From: Viridothelium virens | Taxonomy: Eukaryota; Ascomycota; Dothideomycetes; Trypetheliales; Trypetheliaceae | Direction of reading: 5' to 3' | DNA: 64,000 nt | Assembly: GCA_010094025.1 (NCBI GenBank) | Contig: ML991826.1 | Span: forward strand, 124,001 to 188,000 | Shown here: positions 56,522 to 64,000 of the stretch, in pieces | Position numbering within the stretch: the stretch's first letter is position 1 | Layout of the letters: each line of letters starts with the position of its first letter | The notes under the pieces: model-generated | Databases searched by the model: none | What the model was told of the DNA's origin: nothing | Seen by the model: the letters and a program-made list of their open reading frames with translations, nothing else | Made by a program: the position numbers and the translations under genes

Positions 56522-57710
56522 TGTATTACATGAGATGGTTTTGTGCACGGATACCTATGCACATGCACCTACCTAGATTAGGTAAGCTCGTTGCATGTGT
56601 GTAGCTGTGGACATCTGTTCACATCCACCGCGTGTTACGGAGTACTTTCGTCTTAACTAGCTGCATCTCTGGCATATGCTGTTAATGAATTGTATTCTTA
56701 GAGGAGGTAAATTAGGTACCAACCCAGTGCAGCCGCTCTTACTCGCTGAGGCCCCCCTCGGTGCCTCATTGCAGTGTGCCGTTTTTTACCCGCGTGGTCA
56801 GGGCCGGGGCGCTTAGGGCCGCGAATCCTCATCGTTGAAGCCCTTAGATCGCTTTAATCTGTGCCCTGCATGCCAAGATTCTCCCGCGCAGCGTCGCTGG
56901 TGGTGGTCAGAACGGTTGCGATGAGAATTGCATGGGGCGAAGACGAGAAGGAGTGATTATGTACACTTCGGGGGCCAAAATGTTGCGCTAAAAGCAATAT
57001 ACATAACCTCGCCTGGGTCCGAGCAAGCCGGATCGGTCGAGGTTTTGTATCTTTAACACATCCTCCAACAGCTTTCCAGCCGTTCTCTTTGGCGCTGATC
57101 TTTTCTCTTCTCAGATTTGCAGAGGTTTTGGGTGCATGCCATGCTCCGTCCATACTTGAGACGAGAATTACGTGATGGCACGGTTGAGGGGCGTTGTTTG
57201 CATGACTTGACGCGGGTAAACTCCTCACACCAGACTTGGATCAACCCGCACTCTTCCAAATGGAAAGCAAATGTCCAGCCTTGTTCCGCTTTTGTGTGGC
57301 CACATGGCGTTGCTTGCAAAGGCTGACGGAATCCGATGCTGGAAGTCATCTTACTTCTCGCATAGGATTACTGGTGCTCGTACTGGTGGTGGTTCAGCTG
57401 ACTCCGCCACCCACCTATCCTCGCTTGAAAGTTGCTAATCACCAAACTTACTTGCTCTCTGCCCTTTGGTCCAAGCTCGTCGTTGTGGCATCGAGACTTT
57501 GCAATGCCTCATGTCTCATGTCTTCAGCCTGGTGCCACAAATGGGAATCGTCGCCCAGTCCAGAAAATGGCGCCCGTCAGCCCTGCCGTAGCATGAATCA
57601 CACATCCACTGGCCCGTGGTTGTCAGCGTTCTCTTAACGTTTCCGAATAGGTTCTGGCTCTATCTTGTTGGGAACTTTGCTTCTGCCAGAGCTGTGCGTA
57701 AAGTATGCAA

Positions 57711-57716
57711 TATAAA
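57711..57716 (+). promoter_or_regulatory. TATA box candidate
   Basis: TATAAA 68 bp upstream of the start codon at 57784. Confidence 0.4.
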
Positions 57717-57783
57717 TCCATCTTGGCGCTCTACATAGAGCTCTTGTTGGCCGCGGCTACATCTCTCTCAAGAGTCTTCAACC

Positions 57784-58467
57784 ATGAGTTTTAACGATCT
57801 CCCACCAGAACTTCGCCTCCATATCTTTTCATACGTTGTGGTTTTTCCTGATCATCTCATTGCGATTCGTCGACCAAGTGTGCTTTTTTCTCATACGTCG
57901 GATCTCTCTCTTTCGTTATGTCTTCAGAAATTAGGCTTGTTCACTGTCTCTCAACAGATCAGGCAAGAGGCTCTTCACACCTTCTTCACCCACAACACCT
58001 TCGTGGATCGTCATCACGCTCTCAACCAGGTCTGTCCGCATGAGACAAAGTGGTGGATGCGACGCGTCCGCCATTTCCATCTTGACGTTAACATCTATGA
58101 TGCTGAGAATCTGCTCTCTTCGAATGCCCTGGATCGAGCGGGAGCTATGTTTGCAAGAAGATTCGCGGATCTGGTGTCCTTGAGGTCGTTGCAGATCAGT
58201 ATCACCGAGCACTCGCAAACAAGAGGTCCAATGTCTCAATGTTTGTTTGTACTTTTCCGGCAGATCCAAAGCACAGCAAATATTGTCATACCATGGGACG
58301 AGCTTAATGGGGGTAGTCAAAAGATTAAGATCACGCTGAACGACGCGCAGATGCAAACGTTCTTGAGGATAATGCGAAGCGAGACCTGGACTGATGGTGC
58401 ACTGGAAGAAAAAGGCATGGACTCAGCAAACATGTCTTCCTCAACAATGGTTACCTTGCACGCCTAA
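57784..58467 (+). CDS. Small intronless F-box/2EXR-like protein, copy 3
   Basis: Single exon, 227 aa. Block 1 FNDLPPELRLHIFSYVV (3-19), block 2 GLFTVSQQIRQEALHTFFTHNTFV (51-74) and block 3 KWWMRRVRHFHLDVN (89-103) repeat the architecture of the copies at 37956, 39738 and 58987. Between blocks 1 and 2 is a variable ~32-residue loop; after block 3 comes LVSLRSLQISI, an LRR-like strand. The C-terminal ~40 residues are polar and unique. Function unknown. Confidence 0.75.
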   Translation: MSFNDLPPELRLHIFSYVVVFPDHLIAIRRPSVLFSHTSDLSLSLCLQKLGLFTVSQQIRQEALHTFFTHNTFVDRHHALNQVCPHETKWWMRRVRHFHLDVNIYDAENLLSSNALDRAGAMFARRFADLVSLRSLQISITEHSQTRGPMSQCLFVLFRQIQSTANIVIPWDELNGGSQKIKITLNDAQMQTFLRIMRSETWTDGALEEKGMDSANMSSSTMVTLHA

Positions 58468-58986
58468 AAGGCAGCAATACTTGGAGGGTTGTCGGGAAGC
58501 TGTGAATTCACCGCTTCCGTTGTGTGATCACAGGCCGAGGCGCTGCCACTCCCGCCTCTACTGTCCGTGACATTTCCCAACAACTCATATTCAACGCTGC
58601 CATTCATAAGCAAGGACTACAAACCGAAAACCGCGGTCACTCTTGTTTGCAAAGTGGAATTTGCTTACCAGAATATCCTCTGCAGCACCGAGAAATGCAA
58701 TAAGGGATATCGACAAGCCAGACCAAGGCCACAAATGACCGTCTCTAGCTTCACGACCTTACTGAAGCCGCCTCGGAATACATGAGACTTCAACAAGATA
58801 CCAGAATATCTTCCGTCGATCTTCATTCGATAGACTACTAAAGTCTTTATCCAACCTTTGATAGATCTCGCTGAGGAACGCCTAAAGCCCACGGACGTTG
58901 GAAATTTCGGACACGGCTCTCGGTGCCAACGGTTCCTATCTCTTAACCTAACGGTAATTTACCTCCAGACATCGATAGCGGTTACG
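58468..58986. other. Spacer between copies 3 and 4
   Basis: 520 bp; short frames only. The frame of copy 4 is open back to 58858 but has no ATG before 58987. Confidence 0.5.
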
Positions 58987-59613
58987 ATGACAGGGCTGCT
59001 AGATCTTCCTCCAGAATTGAGGTGGAAGATATTCTCCTTGGTCACTGTCCAGGACTCAGATACGATCATAAAACATCACAGCCTTAAAGGCTTCTCTCTT
59101 GACATACACAACAGGTTTCCCGGTCGTTGGAAAAATCTCGAGTACTGCTGCCTACCTGCATTGCTCCACGTGTCTCGACAAGTCCGACAGGAAACAGCCA
59201 ATGTTTTCTTCACGCAGAATCGATTCTATTGCGAGGTCCCGTGTTCACTGTCAAAGCTTTCGCGGCCGTGGTGGATCGTTTTCATTCGCGACCTTTTGGT
59301 CTCCGTCAGGCATAATTCTAGATATGCCTCCATCCCTCTCAACAGCGACGGTAGCCCATGCAAAATCTACGCCAGATTCATTGGAGGATTGTTTCGTGCC
59401 TTTGAATCTCTACAGCGCTTGGAGATCGAGCACTATGTTGTTATTCCTGGGTGGACCAGTCCAAGGGGCATAGACTGTTATACGGAAATGCTCGAATGCA
59501 CGAAAACAGGAGCATCCTTTGAGCTCACGTATTACAACGATTTCATTGGCTATATGAGCGATGAGAAAACAAATGAGATCATCTCTATAATATCTAACGA
59601 AGGTATGTCCTAG
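58987..59613 (+). CDS. Small intronless F-box/2EXR-like protein, copy 4
   Basis: Single exon, 208 aa; the start is the first ATG, directly before LLDLPPELRWKIFSLV (block 1, residues 4-19). Block 2 LLHVSRQVRQETANVFFTQNRFYC (59-82) and block 3 RPWWIVFIRDLLVSV (93-107) match the other copies. ALLHVSRQVRQE is the strongest F-box-family-like part. The LRR-like SLQRLEIEH follows. It lies 520 bp downstream of copy 3 in the same orientation, a second tandem pair like copies 1 and 2. Confidence 0.75.
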   Translation: MTGLLDLPPELRWKIFSLVTVQDSDTIIKHHSLKGFSLDIHNRFPGRWKNLEYCCLPALLHVSRQVRQETANVFFTQNRFYCEVPCSLSKLSRPWWIVFIRDLLVSVRHNSRYASIPLNSDGSPCKIYARFIGGLFRAFESLQRLEIEHYVVIPGWTSPRGIDCYTEMLECTKTGASFELTYYNDFIGYMSDEKTNEIISIISNEGMS

Positions 59614-60263
59614 ACTCCTGTCGTAAAACGCTTTGATGGCTGATAGTAAATTAGGCAGGGAATGTCAAGGATGACCGCATAAGGTGACGGCATCGTCCAT
59701 CAGGATTGGATAGATTCCATGGCCCATCGGTTGACCGAAGTTTTCACCGTAGCTCTCACACTTCGTATGGCGTAAGGACAGGGTTGGTTAATTTACTCCG
59801 TAGCCAGCTCTTTTGTTAATTTAGCCTTTAATTGTTTCCCCCTTATCCTTGTCCCTGTAATCTTCGAGCAAAAGTCAATGTTTCATCGATTTCTAGTAAG
59901 GTCACGGCTACATTCTTTCAACGGTTTCTCGTGATCATTACTGGCTCTGTCCATGTACTGAGGATTGTCAGTAGCTCTAGCCGGTTTACCGGAGAGAGTT
60001 GAAGACCTAGTTAACAGGATATTTGGGTTGGATTGGAATCACAGTGCTAGAAAGATTGCAGGCACGCTCAAGTATTACATGAGATGGCTCCCAGAACCTA
60101 GCCTACTGGTTACGCCAGCGCCCAGCTTGCTTTTGTCCCATTCAGATCTCCAAGCATCACGCAATAGATTTTTCTCCTCCCCCAGCTTTCTCCCTTCTCC
60201 ACCCTCATCCTTCCTCGTTTTTTTTTTCAGCCTAATCGCATTCACTTGAACAAACCCCGTCGC
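59614..60263. other. Intergenic
   Basis: 650 bp between copy 4 and the argininosuccinate synthase relic. Contains a T-homopolymer run near 60219-60227. A frame at 59965-60249 has no family feature. Confidence 0.45.
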
Positions 60264-61045
60264 CTATTGTGGCTCAAAATCACCAATCTCATCCATAATG
60301 CTCTCGCTCATATCAAAGTTTCTCCTTCTCAGATCGGCGTTCACTATTGGGAATGAGCCCTTGAAGCGCCTGCATCTCACGGCGCCATTGACACTGCCCT
60401 GGCTCGCAGCAATACTCGCCTCCAGAAACTCCCGTTCAGGAGAGAAGTATATGCCCGCGAACTGATCCCTCAGAGCCCAAAATGCGCGATCCAGCATGGG
60501 CCCCTCGAGATCCATGGGCCCGGTGCAGGGAAACGTGAGTCCTGACGTCTCATAGTATTCCCACGACTTAAGCCCAAGAAACGATTCTCCACAATGTCAA
60601 CCCTGCCAACTCCGTTCCTTCGCAATTGCGGTGCAGGTCAGGAAAAGGTCTACCGATTCTATGACTCTCTTCGCCCCCTCCTCGACATACACCAACCTCG
60701 CTGGCCACCTCTTCTCAAATTCAAGTGTAAAGTCTCCTGGTTGATGTGGTGCTTGTGTAGAGTCGGTTGTCAGCCTCCACATATTCTCCGGAGCCGTCAA
60801 GTATGGATCGTCGAGGATGCCAGCCTCACAGCTGCAGTGAGCAAGGTTCTCGTCCTCCAAGGCTAAGCTTTGGTGCTAGAGACGGGCATGTCTTTCTGGG
60901 CGGCATAATCGAGGAGGTTGGCGCGGCTAACAAAACGTTTGTAGAAGACCGGATCACGCCGGTGGGCAATGACTTTGATGGAGGGTTGGAGGGCGTAGGA
61001 GGCTAATCCGAAGCGCAGCTGGCTGTTACCTTCGACTGCAGTCAA
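60264..61045 (-). pseudogene. Decayed fragment of argininosuccinate synthase
   Basis: Three minus-strand frames in order resemble the middle and C-terminal parts of argininosuccinate synthase, which joins citrulline and aspartate using ATP in arginine synthesis. They are YALQPSIKVIAHRRDPVF (from ~61005), DENLAHCSCEAGILDDP with MWRLTTDSTQAP (from ~60852), and GIYFSPEREFLEASIAAS..VNGAVRCRRFKGSF..SMDEIGDFEP (to 60264). The ATP-binding N-terminal third is missing. There is an in-frame stop just after SSTKA and a frame change at PW/DENLAH (~60860), another frame change near 60575, loss of the ~11 residues normally before GLYFSPEREF, and loss of the last residues. No intact copy is in the window; a functional one must be elsewhere. 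Identity is strong; origin (duplication or transfer) is open. Confidence 0.82.
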
Positions 61046-62054
61046 TTTCCAGCTTACCGTGCTTCAAGCGCCTTGAAGATCTGGCAACTCTTTTGGATAA
61101 GAGATGTAAGGAACCAACTTACTTTTGCTAACATCCGTGACTTACGAACTTGCACCACTCTCGCTGAGCGACTTTGAATTGAGCTCTATTCATCATTGGA
61201 CGGGCTGACGAGGTACCGAGTAAGTAATCAGTCTAGATGAGTACGTAAGACTCTGTTAGAGGTGAAGAAGCACAGTCAGAGCTACGAATTTCCCTGGAAG
61301 TTTCTTATCTTATCGGAGCTCTTGCCGACGCCGGCCTAGACCCTGGAATCCCTTGGAAAACTTTATTTTGCTCCTCCGCAGCCTCATCGCATCGGAGGTG
61401 GCAAGGTGGTTGTAATTCTCGCTGCAGGCCTCACACCGGCCCGGGGTGAAGAGAACTCATTTTTCACTTGTTTCTTTCTCTACTTCTCTCTATCTTGTCT
61501 CTTTAGACTTTTCGTTCAGAGTCAGTGCCACTGGAATTGTTATCTCGTTTGAAGATACGATGCTCTGTCAGCCACCTCGAACGTGGGTGAGCCTTGGTCG
61601 TTTTTTGGCTGACCCATTTTCCTCCCCAACCCGCACCCGTAAGAGATCCATCAGCTCTCCCTATAAAGTTTGTTCAAGAGGACGAGCTTGGTCTTCACGA
61701 GTCATGTTGCTACCTCCTGCGACTCCGCCAAGTCCAGAGTTGTCACTCAAGTCTTGGCGCATACCTTCAAAAGAGGCTTGGCGCGTTTCGAGGCGTCACA
61801 ACGTCACTGCAAGGTCTGTTTTCAGCTTCACGATGGCTGAAGCATTAAGATAATGTTCCTCATCATATCGTATTTCAAATACTCTACATTCGCCAAGAAT
61901 GCTCCATGTATCACCATCTATCCACTTTTCTTTTTGTCAGCAAACACGAAATGCTCCCAGTACGAATCTCAGACAGGCCCACTATTCAGACACCCAAAGG
62001 ATAATCGTACAATGCATCACAATTCCACACAAATCCCATGCACCAGTAATGCAA
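61046..62054. other. Intergenic (1.0 kb)
   Basis: No supported gene. A 135-codon plus frame (61446-61853) starts with GTG and has no domain. Confidence 0.5.
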
Positions 62055-62945
62055 TCAGATCTCCGCAATAGCCAACAGCGTAATCCCCGCCCTCTCCCCG
62101 CCCTCAGAAACCCCCTCCACCGACCTCTTCCCCGCAGCACCCCCCGTCGTCGAAGACGACCCCGCCGCTGCACTCCCCTGCGGCACATTCAACCCGGGAT
62201 TCACCAGAATACCGACGCCCGCATTCTCCGTGCCGAGCTCGATCTTCGGCGTGTTCTTCTGCGCCTGGATCGCATAGTTCAGCGCCTCCCGGAAGCCCGC
62301 GATATCGCGGCGGAAGGTGGTGCGCTGCGTGGCGGTCAGCTGCGAGAAGGACTCGATGGCGCGCTTGCTGCGCTGGTGGAGGCGGGCGGGCGCCGGTGCT
62401 GCTGTGTCGCGGCGGGCGAGGTTCGGGCGTGGTGATGATGAGGAAGAGGAGGAGCCGGGGTTGATGCCGGCTTTGATGGCGCGGGCGGGAGTCTCGTTTG
62501 TCGAGGTGGCGTCGGCGGCGGTGCTGGTGGAGGACTCAGTAGCGCTGGTAGCGGAGCCAGAGGCGTCGGTGGCGGAGGCTTCGGCTGCGGGGTCCGAGGT
62601 CGTCGTTGGGATGGGGGCGAGAGCGCTGTCGGAGGCGGAGGCAGCGGCGAGAGAAGCGATGGAGGCGACGGAAGCTTTGGCTTGTTCGGAGGGCGAGATG
62701 ATGTTGGCGCCGTTGCCTTCGCTGGGGGCAGCAGAGGGAGTTGCTTCGCCATTTTGCTGGCCGGCGGAGACGGCGCCGCTCTCGAGTTCTTCGATGAGGT
62801 TGCCTGCTCCGTCGGTGCCTGCGAAGGATATTTCACCGTCACCGACTACCAGTGCTGGGGAGTAGGCACCGAGGTTGATGTTTAGGGGGACAGCGGAGAC
62901 GGATGTTGCCGCGAGGAGTGCGATGAGGATGTGCTGGTGAAGCAT
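62055..62945 (-). CDS. Small secreted Ala/Ser/Thr-rich protein
   Basis: Single exon, 296 aa. The signal peptide (MLHQHILIALLAATSVSA) is followed by VPLNINLGAYSPALVVGDGE, an ordered-looking start. Then comes a long Ala/Ser/Thr/Glu-rich, probably O-glycosylated region, a dibasic-rich stretch (NLARRD, HQRSKRAIE) that could be cut by a Kex2-type protease, and a helical segment (QLTATQRTTFRRDIAGFREALNYAIQAQ). The C-terminus (GERAGITLLAIAEI) is weakly hydrophobic, short for a GPI signal. It lacks cysteines in the mature part, unlike most small effectors. Similar secreted proteins occur in fungi without known function. Confidence 0.72.
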   Translation of the reverse strand: MLHQHILIALLAATSVSAVPLNINLGAYSPALVVGDGEISFAGTDGAGNLIEELESGAVSAGQQNGEATPSAAPSEGNGANIISPSEQAKASVASIASLAAASASDSALAPIPTTTSDPAAEASATDASGSATSATESSTSTAADATSTNETPARAIKAGINPGSSSSSSSPRPNLARRDTAAPAPARLHQRSKRAIESFSQLTATQRTTFRRDIAGFREALNYAIQAQKNTPKIELGTENAGVGILVNPGLNVPQGSAAAGSSSTTGGAAGKRSVEGVSEGGERAGITLLAIAEI

Positions 62946-64000
62946 GTTGACGAATATCGACTTCTTTGATTGGCGGGGAAGAGCTTTGGAGCGAATGTCT
63001 TAAAGAGGAAAGGGAAAAAAAATTGTATCTAGAAAGGCTAATTGAGAAAAGCTCTATCGACCCAGCGACAGAAGAAGATGGAGAATCGAAGAATCCCAAG
63101 GGGAGATCAGAAGTCCGGCCGATGAGGAGCATGGGAAAGCAGCCCAACGTTGCGGTTCTTATGCAAAGGAAGACATTCTCGCCCAGACGCGTGATCTGGG
63201 ATGTGGTGATGCCAAGATGGTTGGTGAGGATCGTTAAAACGTCAAGTATGATACTATTGAAACGCCAGCATGATCCTGCCAAGGGTCGTTTTGGACGGAC
63301 CAAGCTGTTAGAGTGATGCCTCAAAATGGCAACCCAGGGGATTCAAGACATATTTGTCTTCATTCTCGGTAAGCCGAAGCTTAGACATACTTGATCAACA
63401 GGTTCTTGTTCATGCTATCGAGGCCCCCAACCCCCCTTCAATGGCAAGTCTGCGCCTAGCATACACGTCACCCAGGTTCTCCATAGCACATGTTGTCAGT
63501 TCAAGCAGTAGAACTGTAAGCAAAAGTGATTGTGCAATATGTAGTAAGGAGAAATTATCTGATCTAGATTTACGTAGGGGTTAGCATAGCAGAGGTATGG
63601 TGGCTTTGATGATCGGCCCGCCACAGAAGACTTGGCGGTGCGGGACGAGCCTTGGCTTTTGACCAGCAAAGGCTCAACTTCAAACATCCCCAACCATGTC
63701 ACGAGCTTGAACTTTATCACAATGACCAGACCACTAACCACCAATTGGAAGATATCCGTCGCAGACCTGTTCCTGTGCCAAGTCGAGCGGTGCTGTGGAA
63801 CGACTCCGCAGAGATCTGTGCGACGACGGCGACTGTCGCAGCAACTACCCTATGCTCTTGGAATGTCTGACTTGGCGGAGGATCTTCCACAGCTATCTAG
63901 AACGCAATTAGCTTCGGACCCTAGGGCTAGATGCATCTTGCTCAAGGATCTACCGGTTATTTCGTCGGCGCGGTGTGTGTAAGCAAGAATACGCAAAGTA
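62946..64000. other. Intergenic to the right edge
   Basis: About 1.05 kb upstream of the secreted-protein gene. Short frames on both strands, none convincing; a gene could begin near the edge, but nothing here supports one. Confidence 0.45.

Larger units (their letters stand above)
55780..57783. other. Intergenic (2.0 kb) with paired E-box elements and a TATA box
   Basis: No gene supported. Two identical AGGTCACGTGA copies (56444-56454 and 56511-56521) lie about 0.7 kb upstream of the aldehyde dehydrogenase. A TATAAA occurs 68 bp before the F-box/2EXR-like gene at 57784. Confidence 0.5.

Noticed and set aside
61446-61853. 135-codon plus frame
   Set aside because: GTG start, no domain, and no splice partner.
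62317-62865. 182-codon plus frame opposite the secreted protein
   Set aside because: Antisense shadow of a GC-rich Ala/Ser coding region.

Overview
The window looks like nuclear DNA of a filamentous ascomycete, probably a Dothideomycete (inference). Genes are split by short introns of about 40-190 bp with GT..AG ends and CTRAY-like branch points. The families are fungal: SLD3, PEX20, WHI2-like, GH76, HET, TrAA12-like and GPI-anchored serine-rich proteins. I see no prokaryotic operon, CRISPR array, complete transposon, or rRNA or tRNA gene.

Layout. 1-6 kb: the end of a GPI-type Gly/Ser-rich surface protein that runs off the left edge, a secreted GH76 alpha-mannanase and a FAD monooxygenase. 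6.2-9.6 kb: no supported gene. 9.6-24.8 kb: a type II membrane glycosyltransferase-like protein, an F-box-like protein head-to-head with SLD3, an uncharacterised two-exon gene with no start codon of its own in the conserved part, PEX20 head-to-head with SEC13, a coding-multiple minisatellite, a five-exon F-box protein and a GPI-anchored sorbosone-dehydrogenase-like protein. 26.5-37 kb: a 1120-residue disordered protein, GCN20 (ABCF) and a WHI2-like BTB/T1 protein. 38-45.5 kb: two short intronless F-box/2EXR-like genes, a HET-domain gene and a histidine phosphatase. 48.8-55.8 kb: an ammonium transporter with upstream GATA sites, a CUS2/Tat-SF1-type splicing factor, a small antibiotic-biosynthesis-monooxygenase-like (ABM) protein and an aldehyde dehydrogenase. 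57.8-63 kb: two more short F-box/2EXR-like genes, a decayed argininosuccinate synthase fragment and a small Ala/Ser-rich secreted protein.

Housekeeping genes (replication, peroxisomal PTS2 import, COPII/nuclear pore, translation control, U2 snRNP) are interleaved with accessory-looking tracts at about 37-48 kb and 55-62 kb. These tracts carry a dispersed family of small three-block F-box-like proteins, a HET gene and a gene relic. The most unusual observations are that family, the relic, two multi-exon genes that are easy to miss, and an acidic repeat tail that may be spliced onto the five-exon F-box protein. Exon boundaries were set by hand from splice signals, frame continuity and family conservation. 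No homology search was possible.
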